From assembly GCF_025060375.1 (NCBI RefSeq), contig NZ_JANXCG010000027.1:1-61113 (forward strand): 61,113 nucleotides of DNA, written 5' to 3'. The position numbers and the translations under genes were made by a program. Each line of letters opens with the position of its first letter. Within the stretch, counting starts at the first letter, position 1. Under the pieces are notes generated by a model. That model saw only the letters and a list, made by a program, of their open reading frames with translations, searched no databases and was not told the DNA's origin. This DNA comes from Meiothermus sp. (GTDB lineage: Bacteria > Deinococcota > Deinococci > Deinococcales > Thermaceae). Shown here piece after piece: positions 50,757 through 61,113 of this stretch.

Positions 50757-50783
50757 GGAAACCCGCCCCACAGAAGGGGCAGG
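50757..50783 (-). terminator. Terminator of the aconitase gene
   Basis: CCTGCCCC pairs with GGGGCGGG (8 pairs, one G-U) on the minus strand, followed by TTT. It is just after the aconitase stop. Confidence 0.65.
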
Positions 50784-50786
50784 CTT

Positions 50787-53525
<2,739 letters not shown>

Positions 53526-53728
53526 AGCCGCTCCTTTCTAGGTACGCCAAAAACCGGCCCCACGTTGGCCAAAGAGGCTTCACCTGGTGGTTTGCTCGCC
53601 CTCTAGTCTAGCGCAAACGAGCGGAGACGAAGCTCTGGGTTGTGGGGGCTGGTTTATCTGCCTGGGCGGGTGCGCCCTACCTCAGACAACCCCTATATTA
53701 CCCTAGGCCATTGCAAACAGGAACCATT

Positions 53729-53938
53729 TCAGAGCATGCCTGCTAGGAACCCCTGTTCCCGCACCGCTCGAATCAGGTCCATCACGGTGAGCCTTTGGGG
53801 ATCGTAGGCGACCTCGAGCTGTCCCACCTCCGCAGGCCGCACCTCACCCACCCCCTCGAGCCGCTGGAGGGCCTTGCTAACCTTCTCCACCTGGTCGGGG
53901 CGTTCCATGCCCCGCACGCCCAGAAGCACCCGGTTCAT
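53729..53938 (-). CDS. Small HMA-fold protein lacking the metal CxxC
   Basis: 69 residues with the heavy-metal-associated domain pattern: [18 protein letters not shown], '[21 protein letters not shown]' (key part LEGVGEVR), '[10 protein letters not shown]'. In copper chaperones the motif is GMxCxxC; here the cysteine positions are Arg and Gln, so it cannot bind copper in the usual way. It follows the vWA gene by 10 bases. Nothing in the gap 53526-53728 upstream of aconitase looks like another gene. Confidence 0.75.
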   Translation of the reverse strand: MNRVLLGVRGMERPDQVEKVSKALQRLEGVGEVRPAEVGQLEVAYDPQRLTVMDLIRAVREQGFLAGML

Positions 53939-53948
53939 ACCCTACCAA

Positions 53949-55367
53949 TTATGCTCCAGGGATCTGGGCTTGGGGTTCCACCCGGGCCCGCAGGGGGCGG
54001 TACTGGAAGAGGTAGAACTCAAGGGCCAGCACCAGGGCCGCGGCCAGGGCCAGCCAGGGGGCCAGCCCAAGGCGCAGGCCAGGGGGTAGGGGGAGGTTGG
54101 GAACCGGCCGGGGGAGCAGGGTTTCCTCGGGCAGTAACAGGCCACTGCGTTGTTCGCCCAGGGGGGCCACCAGATTGTAGAGGAGCACGGGGAAGGCCGG
54201 GAGGTCTTTTAGGCGGTCCAGGGGCGGCAGGTAGACCCCGCTGGGGTGGTACCAGGCCAGGGCGACGTCCTCCTCGCTCCATGCCAGGGGTCGCCAGCCG
54301 GGCGATGAAGGGGGCGGGGGTATTTGCAAGGTGTAGCCGACCAGCTCAACCCCGCGCAGGTAGGGGAGGGTGCGCTCAGCGTCAAAGACGGCGGCCTGCC
54401 CTCGGGCTTCCTGGGCGAAGAAGACGGTGAAGCGGGTGGGTTCCCGGCCGGGGGTGCCCTGGGCGAAGACCACCTCTGCGGGGTTGCCGCGGACCGTTCC
54501 CAGCAGTTCCAGAAGGCGGTCCAGGGCGGGCGATGGGGGGCTTTCCACCCGGACCCGCCGGCGGCTGAAGCGGGCCTGGTCGTCTAGGGCAAGCGCGTCC
54601 TGGACGACCAGCCGCGCGCTGGGGGTGGCGGAGGCTACCTCGAGGCCAGCGAATCCGCGCGCCGGGACCTCCAGCGGGTAGCGCCGCCCGTCCACCTCTA
54701 CCTCGCCCCGCCAAACCCCAGGCCCGGCGTTGGCCACCGCCACGAACCCCGGCCCAATGGCGCTGATGCCCACGTTGAAGCCGTTGCCGGCCACGTTGAG
54801 GTACCCGTCGGCTCCCTGGGGAGGGGGCTTGTCGCTGATGACCAGGGTGCGGGCTTCGGGCAGCAGCGCCCTTCCTCGGGCCAGCGCCTCATCCAGCCGA
54901 GCGCTGTGAGGTTTGGGCTGAACCTGCTCCAAAGCCCCCACCAGGCTGCGCCCAGGGGCGGGTCCGAAGGTCTGGGGGGGGTGGTCGGCGGCGACCAAAA
55001 CCGCGCGGGGGGCGGATGTTAGGTACCTTTGGGCCAGGCTCTTGGCCCGCTCCATGCGGCTTGGGAGGAGGTCGGTAGCGGCCATGGAGGCCGAGGTGTC
55101 CAGCACCACCACCAGCGGGCCGGGCCGCTGGAGCCTGGCCTCCGGTCCAGCGAGGGCCAGTAGGGTCAGCAGGGCCGCCAGGAGCAGCAAAACGAGCCTC
55201 AAGTCGAGCCGCCGGCGGGCTCGGCCCTTGCGCTGGGCCTTTTGCCAGAGCCAAAGCCCAGCCACCCTGCGCTCCAGCGGGCGTCTGCGCCGGTACCACC
55301 ACCAGACAAGCCCCAGCGCCAAAGGGGCAAGGGCGAGAATCCATGGGGAGGCAAAGACGAGCTGCAC
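53949..55367 (-). CDS. BatA-like membrane protein with a von Willebrand A domain
   Basis: 472 residues. Two N-terminal membrane helices (about 5-22 and 55-73; the BatA-type 'LALAPLALGLVWWW' start) are followed by a vWA domain with the metal-site motif DTSASM (about residue 90). A long region without a known family follows, and a C-terminal helix (about 435-455) anchors the protein. BatA-type proteins act in MoxR-linked complex assembly, but no moxR or batB is next to it. GTG start, 6 bases after the previous stop. Confidence 0.82.
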   Translation of the reverse strand: MQLVFASPWILALAPLALGLVWWWYRRRRPLERRVAGLWLWQKAQRKGRARRRLDLRLVLLLLAALLTLLALAGPEARLQRPGPLVVVLDTSASMAATDLLPSRMERAKSLAQRYLTSAPRAVLVAADHPPQTFGPAPGRSLVGALEQVQPKPHSARLDEALARGRALLPEARTLVISDKPPPQGADGYLNVAGNGFNVGISAIGPGFVAVANAGPGVWRGEVEVDGRRYPLEVPARGFAGLEVASATPSARLVVQDALALDDQARFSRRRVRVESPPSPALDRLLELLGTVRGNPAEVVFAQGTPGREPTRFTVFFAQEARGQAAVFDAERTLPYLRGVELVGYTLQIPPPPSSPGWRPLAWSEEDVALAWYHPSGVYLPPLDRLKDLPAFPVLLYNLVAPLGEQRSGLLLPEETLLPRPVPNLPLPPGLRLGLAPWLALAAALVLALEFYLFQYRPLRARVEPQAQIPGA

Positions 55368-55373
55368 CCTGAC

Positions 55374-56792
55374 CTACCAGCGCACCTCGTAGAAGCCTCG
55401 GCTCAGCCGGCGATGGCCCTCCACCACCGTGTACGAAAGCCCCGGGCCAAAGCGCTGGGCTGCGCGCTCGAGGAAGCCCGACAGGGCCCGGCTCAGCCTG
55501 CGCTCAAATCCGCCGGCCTGGCCGATTGCTTGGGGCAGCAGGCCGGCCAGCAGGGCCGCTTGCTCACGCATCAGCGCACCCTGGTTGCTGTAGGTAAAAC
55601 CGATGGCGTTGGTTGGCACCCGTACCCGAAAGCGCCGAAAGTCTGGGTCGCGGCCCCATGGGGGGTTGCCCACGGCCTCGAGGGCGCTTTTGCTGGTGGC
55701 TAGGGTGAGCCGGTTGGGCTCGAGCCTGTAGTAGAAGACCCCTGCCAGGCCCACCTCCACTGCCTTGAATCCCCCCACGCTGCCCAGGGTCCTAAAGCCC
55801 CCCTGCCCCTCGGGTGTGGAGAAAGCCGCCAGCCCTCTGAATAACGCCGTCAGGTTGGCCTCGGCCAGGTTGGGGTCTTTTACTTCCCAGTAGATGAGGG
55901 TGTGGCCCAGCAAACCCTCGCCCCGCCCGTCGGGGGCGGGTGGGGGTCCCTTGACGCTGACCAAGGCATAGCGGGCGCCGAAGGCGCTGAGGTCTAGCTC
56001 CAGCGGCACGTTTAGCTCACCCAGCAAGCCCTTCAGGTAAGCGGTGAACCGACCTAGGTCAAAGACTCCGGTGGTCACCGAGTAGCCCTGAGGTAGCTCA
56101 GCTGGGTCGTAGGGGCGCTCTTTGGGGAGGAGCAGCCCGGCTAGTCTGGGGTCCAGGCTGGGGTTGAGCTCGAGCCGGGTCTCCTCGGTGTAGCCACCTG
56201 GAGTGAGCCGAAGGCTGTAGCTGAAGCGCCCCAGTGTGCGGAGGGCCCTGCTGGTCATAGGGGGTAGGCCCAGGTTTTGGGCCAGTTCCTGGGACAGGCT
56301 GGCCCAGAACACGATGTCCCCCTGTGCAGGGGCCTGTAGGCCCCGCCGGTTCTGCAGGAAGAGCTGGGCGTGCTTGGGGCTGGCCGCAAAGAAAAGCTCG
56401 CGGCTGAGGCCGATCTGCACATCCCTGTCTCCCCCCACCTGCCAGCCACCCACCGGGCGCAGGCCCCGGGCCTCCTTGCGCAGGGCCTCCAGGGCCGCGG
56501 GGCTGGGGCGTCCCAGCACGAAGAAGCCATCGGGGTAGGCTGCCGCCACCAATCCCCCCGCGGCCAGACCCAAAAGGTCTGTTGCCTGGCCCGCCTGCTG
56601 CCGCAATTCCTGGCCGAGAAGGGCCTCCATCCCGCTCGCCTTCCAGTCGGAAGCAAAGCCCCGCAAGTATGGGCTGCCGCGCAGGTCGGCCAGGTAGAAG
56701 CCAGCCACCGCTCCCTGGGGCGCCAGCGCAACGAGGTTTTGGGCCAGAGCCGGGCCAAGCAACAGCAGTACAAAAAACATCAGGCGAGCCAT
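55374..56792 (-). CDS. Exported protein resembling DUF3352
   Basis: 472 residues. A signal peptide (MARLMFFVLLLLGPALAQ) and then a globular exported domain with 'LVAAAYPDGFFVLGRPSP' near 88 and 'NRLTLATSKSALEAVGNPP' near 365, a pattern seen in DUF3352 proteins; the likeness is judged by eye. Function unknown. The start is set at ATG 56792, 7 bases after TATCAT (56800-56805), not at the ATG 9 bases earlier that lies inside that box. It heads the operon with the vWA and HMA-like genes. Confidence 0.75.
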   Translation of the reverse strand: MARLMFFVLLLLGPALAQNLVALAPQGAVAGFYLADLRGSPYLRGFASDWKASGMEALLGQELRQQAGQATDLLGLAAGGLVAAAYPDGFFVLGRPSPAALEALRKEARGLRPVGGWQVGGDRDVQIGLSRELFFAASPKHAQLFLQNRRGLQAPAQGDIVFWASLSQELAQNLGLPPMTSRALRTLGRFSYSLRLTPGGYTEETRLELNPSLDPRLAGLLLPKERPYDPAELPQGYSVTTGVFDLGRFTAYLKGLLGELNVPLELDLSAFGARYALVSVKGPPPAPDGRGEGLLGHTLIYWEVKDPNLAEANLTALFRGLAAFSTPEGQGGFRTLGSVGGFKAVEVGLAGVFYYRLEPNRLTLATSKSALEAVGNPPWGRDPDFRRFRVRVPTNAIGFTYSNQGALMREQAALLAGLLPQAIGQAGGFERRLSRALSGFLERAAQRFGPGLSYTVVEGHRRLSRGFYEVRW

Positions 56793-56799
56793 GTGTCCC

Positions 56800-56805
56800 A
56801 TGATA
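56800..56805 (-). promoter_or_regulatory. Leaderless-type promoter of the exported-protein operon (-10 TATCAT)
   Basis: TATCAT on the minus strand, 7 bases before ATG 56792. It includes the in-frame upstream ATG, which supports the later start. Confidence 0.55.
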
Positions 56806-56853
56806 CCCGCCTGAGTCAGGCCTAGATGCTAGACCACCTTCGCAAGGCAACGC

Positions 56854-57729
56854 TTAAAGGGCCTCCCCGTTGTAGGTCACGGTCACGTTATTGCAGCCGT
56901 TGTACTGCACCAGAAGTCTGTTGCCTCGGGTGTCTTCCAGGCTCCAGCTTCCGCCCACAAAGGTTTCCTTGCAGGTGTTGCTGAACTTGAGGTTAGTGGC
57001 TTTGCCCCTCAGCCGGTACCACTTGGTTGTGGTGCGGTAATCCAGCGCGCCCTCGTAGTTGAGGGTGCCTGCGGCAAAGGGCGTTTGGGCGTTGTCGGGG
57101 GCATAGGTGGCGGTGTAGTTGTAGGCGGTGCTAAACCGCTTGCCGTCGCCGTAGATTTCAAGATTGAAGTTGTAGCGAATCGCGTAGTTGGGGTTGTTGC
57201 GGGTTACGTCCACGTCGAGATCCAGTTTGATACCCGACTCGTTGGGCTTGCCGGTATTGAAGGTGAGCTCGTACTGGTCGGTGTCGAGGGTGTAGCCGCT
57301 GGTAGGGTTGTTGTCGTCTTTGTCCCTCAGCAGAATGTTTCTCCTGAGCCGGGTGTCGCCCACCGTGCAATCCACCTGGTAGCGGGCCTCACGCGGAATC
57401 TTGTCGTTGTCCAGGTCTTGCTGCTGGTTTCTAGGAGGGGTTTCGCTGGCGGTACAGTTGAGAGACTGGGGTTCGAGCCCCGAAGCCAGGAGGATATTCG
57501 CTACCGGAGAGGGCAGGCTCAGGTTCCCCACCCGGTTGGTAGTGACCAACCCCGAAGGACTGGCGATGGATGCAACCAGATATTTATTGCTGGCCTCCAG
57601 GGCAACCTTGAGGTTTTGTGCATCCGATTGGCTAAGGGGTTCGGTGGTGGGCTGTTGTTGGCCGCAGGCTGCTAGAAGCCCCATAAGTCCTACGCTCAGC
57701 ACGCTCAATAGCGGACGAGATTGGCCCAT
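56854..57729 (-). CDS. Lipoprotein, divergent from a TetR regulator
   Basis: 291 residues with a lipoprotein signal (lipobox LAAC followed by GQQQPTTEP, about residue 20). The mature part is rich in Asn, Asp and Thr, has about five further cysteines (for example NCTAS, VDCTV, SNTCKETF, NGCNN) and a beta-rich pattern; no family was recognised. The amino acid make-up, low in Leu and high in Asn and Thr, differs from its neighbours. The ATG follows AAGGAGG. The promoter lies in the perfect palindrome at 57756-57779, so it is probably repressed by the adjacent TetR. Confidence 0.82.
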   Translation of the reverse strand: MGQSRPLLSVLSVGLMGLLAACGQQQPTTEPLSQSDAQNLKVALEASNKYLVASIASPSGLVTTNRVGNLSLPSPVANILLASGLEPQSLNCTASETPPRNQQQDLDNDKIPREARYQVDCTVGDTRLRRNILLRDKDDNNPTSGYTLDTDQYELTFNTGKPNESGIKLDLDVDVTRNNPNYAIRYNFNLEIYGDGKRFSTAYNYTATYAPDNAQTPFAAGTLNYEGALDYRTTTKWYRLRGKATNLKFSNTCKETFVGGSWSLEDTRGNRLLVQYNGCNNVTVTYNGEAL

Positions 57730-57755
57730 GGTTCCTCCTTGGGGCAAAAGCCCAG

Positions 57756-57779
57756 TAGAATGATAGTTCTATCATTCTA
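57756..57779. promoter_or_regulatory. Perfect 24-base operator-like palindrome
   Basis: The arm TAGAATGATAG, a TT centre and the exact reverse complement. The minus-strand half holds TAGAAT, a good -10 for the lipoprotein gene. It sits between that gene and the divergent tetR, as TetR operators do. A second, imperfect dyad is at 57804-57820. Confidence 0.75.
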
Positions 57780-57803
57780 ACTCTTCAACCCAAAGTCTAA
57801 AAT

Positions 57804-57820
57804 CTTAGCGTTACGTTAAG
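57804..57820. promoter_or_regulatory. Imperfect dyad upstream of tetR
   Basis: CTTAGCGT-T-ACGTTAAG, symmetric but for one position. It ends 19 bases before the tetR start and could be a second site for autoregulation. Confidence 0.4.
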
Positions 57821-57839
57821 TTCTAAGGTAAGGTGATGC

Positions 57840-58514
57840 ATGAACGCCCAGGTCAAACCCCAACGCAAGCGCCGCGATGGCCAGGCCACGCGGGAGCGGC
57901 TTATTCAAGCCACGGTTGAAATCCTGAGCCGGGAGGGCCTGGGGGCTGTTTCGACGGCTCGAGTGGCCCGCGATGCGGGGATTGTGCAGTCGGGGTTTTA
58001 CGCGCACTTTGCCAGCCTCGAGGAATGCGTGGTGGTGGCCGCCGAACACATCGGTCAGCGCATTCGGGATTCCATTCGAGAAGGTCTTTCCCTGCTGCGC
58101 GAGCAAGGGGTGGGCGATTTTGAACTGGTTCTGTCGCTGTACCGACGGCTGCTGACCGAGGTGGAGGCCCAGTGGCAGTTTGTTGAACTATTGCTGCGCT
58201 ACTTCCGCGAACCCACGCCCCTAGGGCGTACCCTGTTTTCTATTCAACAGAGCATTCGAGATGAACTAACCCAACACCTGGTGGCCATTCTGAAGCCCTT
58301 GGATATCCCAGACGGGGGCCGACCAGAAGCCGCTTTCTTGGCCGACCTGATGGTGAGCATGCTGCTCAGCTCGGTTCAGAGCCTGCGCTGGGAGCCCTCT
58401 TTGAACAAGGAACTGGTGCTCTACCTGCTTACCGTTGAGACCCTGAGCATGGTTGCTCGCACCTACGACTGGATGACTGAAAAGGGTTACTGGCCCAAAA
58501 CGACCGAAGGCTGA
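57840..58514 (+). CDS. TetR family transcriptional regulator
   Basis: 224 residues. The helix-turn-helix (about residues 20-65) reads 'RERLIQATVEILSREGLGAV' then 'TARVARDAGIVQSGFYAHF', the standard TetR pattern. The C-terminal ligand domain is all helical and its ligand is unknown. It probably binds the palindrome at 57756-57779 and represses the lipoprotein gene. TAAGGT lies 5 bases before the ATG. Confidence 0.94.
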   Translation: MNAQVKPQRKRRDGQATRERLIQATVEILSREGLGAVSTARVARDAGIVQSGFYAHFASLEECVVVAAEHIGQRIRDSIREGLSLLREQGVGDFELVLSLYRRLLTEVEAQWQFVELLLRYFREPTPLGRTLFSIQQSIRDELTQHLVAILKPLDIPDGGRPEAAFLADLMVSMLLSSVQSLRWEPSLNKELVLYLLTVETLSMVARTYDWMTEKGYWPKTTEG

Positions 58515-58557
58515 ACCTGGCCCGAAGCCAAAAGCTCCTCTTTGAGAAAGGGGGTGG

Positions 58558-60525
58558 CTAGGCCTCGGTCCTGCGCTCAGCGATGATTTTCTGGGCGAGC
58601 GATGGGGGGACCTCGGCATAGTGAGAGAACTCAAGGCTGTAGGCCCCCGTGCCCTGGGTCAGCCCCGAAAGGGTACGGCTGTACTCCAGCACCTCGGCCA
58701 GGGGTACCTCGGCGCTGATGACCGCCAGGGCTCCTTCCTGGTCCATGCCCAGGATGCGTCCCCGCCGGGCCTGCAGGTCGGAGAGGATGTCGCCCACCCG
58801 CTCTTGGGGGACGAACACCTTTAGGGTGTAGATGGGTTCCAGCAGGGTGGGGCTGGCCTGGGCCACCACGTTCTTGAAGGCAAGCTGGGCGGCGAGCTGG
58901 AAGGCCAGGTCGGAGCTGTCCACCTCGTGGTGGGAGCCGTTGTACACCACCGCCCGGAAGCCGATGACCGGGTAGCCGGCCAGGGGTCCGCTCTTGGCCG
59001 CCTCCTTGATGCCCGCCTCCACTGCCTCCATGTACTTGGTGGGAATCACCCCGCCGCTAATCTCCCAGACGAACTCGTAGTCCTCGTGAGGCTCCAGCCG
59101 CAGCCACACATCCCCGTACTGGCCGTGCCCCCCGGTTTGCTTTTTATGTTTGCCCTGGCCTTCAGCTTTTTTTCGGATGGTCTCCCGGTAGGGCACCTTG
59201 GGTGGCCGGGCGGTTACCCTGACCCCGTAGTCGGCCAGTCGCTCGAGGGCGGTCTCGAGGTGCAGCTCACCCATCCCCCAAAGGAGCTGCTCCCCGGTCT
59301 CGGGGTTGCGCTCAAACCTCAGGCTAGGGTCTTCCTCCAGAAGCTTGCGCAACGCATCGCCGAGCTTGGCCTCGTCGCCGCGGCCTTCCGGGAAGATGGC
59401 CCGCATCACTACCGGGTCGGGTAGGCGGGCACTGGGGAAGCTTGGGCGCTCCCCTTGCCACAACTCCATGCCCTTATGCAGGCCGTCGGCTTTGGGGAGG
59501 GCCAGGATGGTGCCCGCTTCAGCCGCCTCCAGCTCCACCAGGTCTTTGCCGCGCGCTGTGTAGAGGTGGGCCAGCCGTACCGTTCCGTTGTCGGACTGTA
59601 GGGCGTCTCCAGGTTGGAGGCGCCCGCGGTAGAGCCGGGCGAAGGCCACCTGCCCCATAAAGGGGTCTACCTGCACCCTAAAGACCTTGGCTGCTGGGGG
59701 GCCTTCTCCCCAGCGCTCTTCGGGGGAGGGGAGGGCTTCTAAGAAGAGGTCTAGGAGCATGTCCAGACCAATTAGAGCCCCTGCCGAGCCGATGGCCACC
59801 GGGTATACCTGGCCCTTCCGCACCGCCTCGTGGAAGGCCCTCGAGAGGGCCACGTCCTCTACCTCGCCGCCTTCCAGGTACTTTTCCAAAAGCCCCTCGT
59901 CGGTTTCGATGATGGCCTCTCGCGCTTCATTGCGGTACTTTTCCACCAGGGCCTGCTGAGCCTCAGGAATGCTGGCCGTCACCGGGCGGCCCTTCTCGTA
60001 ACGAAAGGCCCGGTCGTGCAGCACATCAATTAGGCCCACCCACTGGCCGTTCTCGTAGAGGGGCAGGTGGGCGGGGAGGATGGGCCCCAAGGTGGCCCGC
60101 AGGTCCTCCAGCAGGGCCAGGAAGTCCCCTCCTTTTTCCAGCTTGGTCACCACCACCATCCGGGGTAGCGAAAGCCGCTCGGCCACCGTCCAGGCCCGTT
60201 CGGTGCCAATCTGCACCCCCATCTCGGCCGAGACCGCCACCACCGCAGCATCGGCGGCCTCCATGGCCCCGCGAATCTCCCCCACAAAGTCGGCGTAGCC
60301 CGGGGCGTCCAGCAGGTAGATGCGGTGCCCTTGGTACACCAAGGGCAACACCGCGGTGCGCACCGAGAACCGGTGAGCCTTCTCCTCTGGGGTGTAGTCG
60401 GAGGTGGTGGTGCCCTCTTCCACCCTGCCCATGCGCTCCTTGCCCCCGGTGAAGAAGAGCAGGGCCTCGCCGAGGGTAGTTTTGCCGCTACCGCTGTGCC
60501 CCACGAGGGCGACAGTGCGAATCAT
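58558..60525 (-). CDS. Elongation factor G-like protein (EF-G-2)
   Basis: 655 residues, about 35-50 shorter than true EF-G. G1 is GHSGSGKTT (about residue 9), G3 DAPGYADF (about 73), and domains II-V follow, with 'QTGGHGQYGDVWLRLEPHED' (key part GGHGQYGDV) in domain IV. The G4 motif reads TKLE (127-130) where EF-G has NKxD, so base recognition may differ. It belongs to the EF-G-2 group of Thermus, a ribosome-binding GTPase whose role is not settled. ATG behind AAAGGAGG; -10 TATACT at 60549-60554. Confidence 0.9.
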   Translation of the reverse strand: MIRTVALVGHSGSGKTTLGEALLFFTGGKERMGRVEEGTTTSDYTPEEKAHRFSVRTAVLPLVYQGHRIYLLDAPGYADFVGEIRGAMEAADAAVVAVSAEMGVQIGTERAWTVAERLSLPRMVVVTKLEKGGDFLALLEDLRATLGPILPAHLPLYENGQWVGLIDVLHDRAFRYEKGRPVTASIPEAQQALVEKYRNEAREAIIETDEGLLEKYLEGGEVEDVALSRAFHEAVRKGQVYPVAIGSAGALIGLDMLLDLFLEALPSPEERWGEGPPAAKVFRVQVDPFMGQVAFARLYRGRLQPGDALQSDNGTVRLAHLYTARGKDLVELEAAEAGTILALPKADGLHKGMELWQGERPSFPSARLPDPVVMRAIFPEGRGDEAKLGDALRKLLEEDPSLRFERNPETGEQLLWGMGELHLETALERLADYGVRVTARPPKVPYRETIRKKAEGQGKHKKQTGGHGQYGDVWLRLEPHEDYEFVWEISGGVIPTKYMEAVEAGIKEAAKSGPLAGYPVIGFRAVVYNGSHHEVDSSDLAFQLAAQLAFKNVVAQASPTLLEPIYTLKVFVPQERVGDILSDLQARRGRILGMDQEGALAVISAEVPLAEVLEYSRTLSGLTQGTGAYSLEFSHYAEVPPSLAQKIIAERRTEA

Positions 60526-60548
60526 AACTGACCTCCTTTGGTGGTTTT

Positions 60549-60554
60549 AGTATA
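60549..60554 (-). promoter_or_regulatory. Promoter -10 of the EF-G-2 gene (TATACT)
   Basis: TATACT on the minus strand, 23 bases before the ATG, giving a short leader that holds AAAGGAGG. Confidence 0.55.
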
Positions 60555-60593
60555 AGCCTCGAGTGGGGCCCGCTCGCAGGCTCATCTGCCTGC

Positions 60594-60599
60594 TATGCT
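60594..60599 (+). promoter_or_regulatory. Leaderless-type promoter of the glycosidase gene (-10 TATGCT)
   Basis: TATGCT with TGC before it (extended -10), 6 bases, then GTG 60606. Confidence 0.6.
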
Positions 60600-60605
60600 G
60601 GAAAG

Positions 60606-61113
60606 GTGCGGAGGTTGCTCTTTTGGGTGGGGTTCCTGGGCGCGGCACTGGCCCAGAACAAGGTTACCTTCACCTACGACCCGCCTTACGGCCTCGAGGT
60701 TCGCTCGGTAAGCCTGCGGGGCAGCTTCAATGGCTGGGCCGAGCAGCCCATGCAGAAGACCCCGGAGGGCACCTGGCAGGTTACGCTGGAGCTTCCCCCC
60801 GGCAAGGTGGTCTACAAGTTCTTCATCAACGGGCAGTGGCCCCGCGACATGTGCGAGGATGCGACCTTCGGCACCCCTCAGGTGGACCTCGAGGCTCAGG
60901 CCTGTGAGGACGACGGGCAGGGGGGCAGAAACGCCGTGCGGGTGGTGGGGCAGGTAGCGGAGCTACACCTGCCAGAGAACCCCGGGCTCGAGCACGACCC
61001 CACCAACCCCCGCTTCCTCTCCATCGCCGCCCAGAGGCTCTCGTTGCGGCTCTGGGCCGAGCGGCCCCTGCGCAGGGCCACCCTCTGGGCCGAGAGGCCC
61101 TACCCCATGCACC
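60606..61113 (+). CDS. Exported glycoside hydrolase with N-terminal CBM48 (partial)
   Basis: The first 169 codons of a gene that runs off the window. The GTG start gives a signal peptide (MRRLLFWVGFLGAALAQ), then a CBM48/AMPK-type glycogen-binding domain: 'SVSLRGSFNGWAEQPMQ' near residue 38 and 'KVVYKFFINGQWPRDMCED' near 78. It continues into an early-set region typical of neopullulanase or cyclomaltodextrinase. It probably degrades alpha-glucans outside the cytoplasm. The catalytic domain is not in the window, so the enzyme class is an inference. Confidence 0.82.
   Translation, partial: MRRLLFWVGFLGAALAQNKVTFTYDPPYGLEVRSVSLRGSFNGWAEQPMQKTPEGTWQVTLELPPGKVVYKFFINGQWPRDMCEDATFGTPQVDLEAQACEDDGQGGRNAVRVVGQVAELHLPENPGLEHDPTNPRFLSIAAQRLSLRLWAERPLRRATLWAERPYPMH

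Noticed and set aside
53526-53728. A gene in the 200-base gap upstream of aconitase
   Set aside because: No frame with a start, ribosome site or plausible protein was seen; it holds promoter-like TAGACT and a short GGCC hairpin instead.

Overview
The window looks like part of the chromosome of a thermophilic or thermotolerant member of the Thermaceae (Deinococcus-Thermus), most likely Meiothermus or a close relative. This is an inference from several things: high GC content, the order tuf-rpmG-secE-nusG-rplK-rplA, a futalosine-pathway gene, an EF-G paralogue of the kind known in Thermus, Omp85 and Lpt-like envelope genes, and many leaderless genes whose -10 hexamer (TANNNT) ends 6-7 bases before the start codon. 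No mobile element, CRISPR array, phage gene or rRNA was seen.

Layout. 1-2440: end of tuf, then rpmG, secE, nusG, rplK and rplA, with a likely L1 autoregulatory leader before rplK and a clear terminator after rplA. 2473-10929: cation diffusion facilitator, then greA, ribF and a Nudix hydrolase on the minus strand, phosphoenolpyruvate carboxylase, an amidase and an esterase diverging from a palindromic promoter region, and a TerC protein. 10930-11305: no protein gene; a short promoter-terminator unit and a minus-strand tRNA-Arg(CCT). 11306-17016: a fused PlsY-like/acyl-ACP-reductase-like protein, mqnB, a kynurenine-formamidase-like gene and bamA. 17042-22600: an unrecognised protein, the divergent Tat phosphatases PhoX and PhoA, a structured intergenic segment, a Tat Rieske protein and a DUF309 protein. 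22690-30012: thioredoxin, cytochrome P450, plsX, a MscS channel, asparaginase, CHAD and YceD proteins, and a PEGA-repeat secreted protein. 30134-37673: rpsA with a long leader, gabT, mfd, an OsmC protein and an SDR. 37678-44866: DedA, then a tightly overlapping minus-strand operon of two LptF/LptG-type permeases, an LptD/OstA-like protein, a large lipoprotein and methylmalonyl-CoA epimerase, preceded by the SRP RNA gene. 44910-53525: ABC transporter pair, moaC, CBS protein, an operon of a PPDK-like fragment, a HisK-type phosphatase and a PolX-like protein, and aconitase. 53729-61113: operon of secreted protein, vWA membrane protein and HMA-like protein; a lipoprotein/TetR pair around a perfect operator-like palindrome; EF-G-2; and the start of a CBM48 glycosidase.

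Most striking items: the PlsY-acyl-ACP reductase fusion, which keeps the residue matching the catalytic cysteine of cyanobacterial acyl-ACP reductase; the Lpt-like export operon in a lineage thought to lack lipopolysaccharide; a PolX whose polymerase aspartates look lost while its PHP nuclease site is intact; an unexplained 70-base structured region before the Rieske gene; and strong over-representation of the palindrome CTCGAG along the whole window (just over 100 copies by hand count, against about 20 expected from composition).
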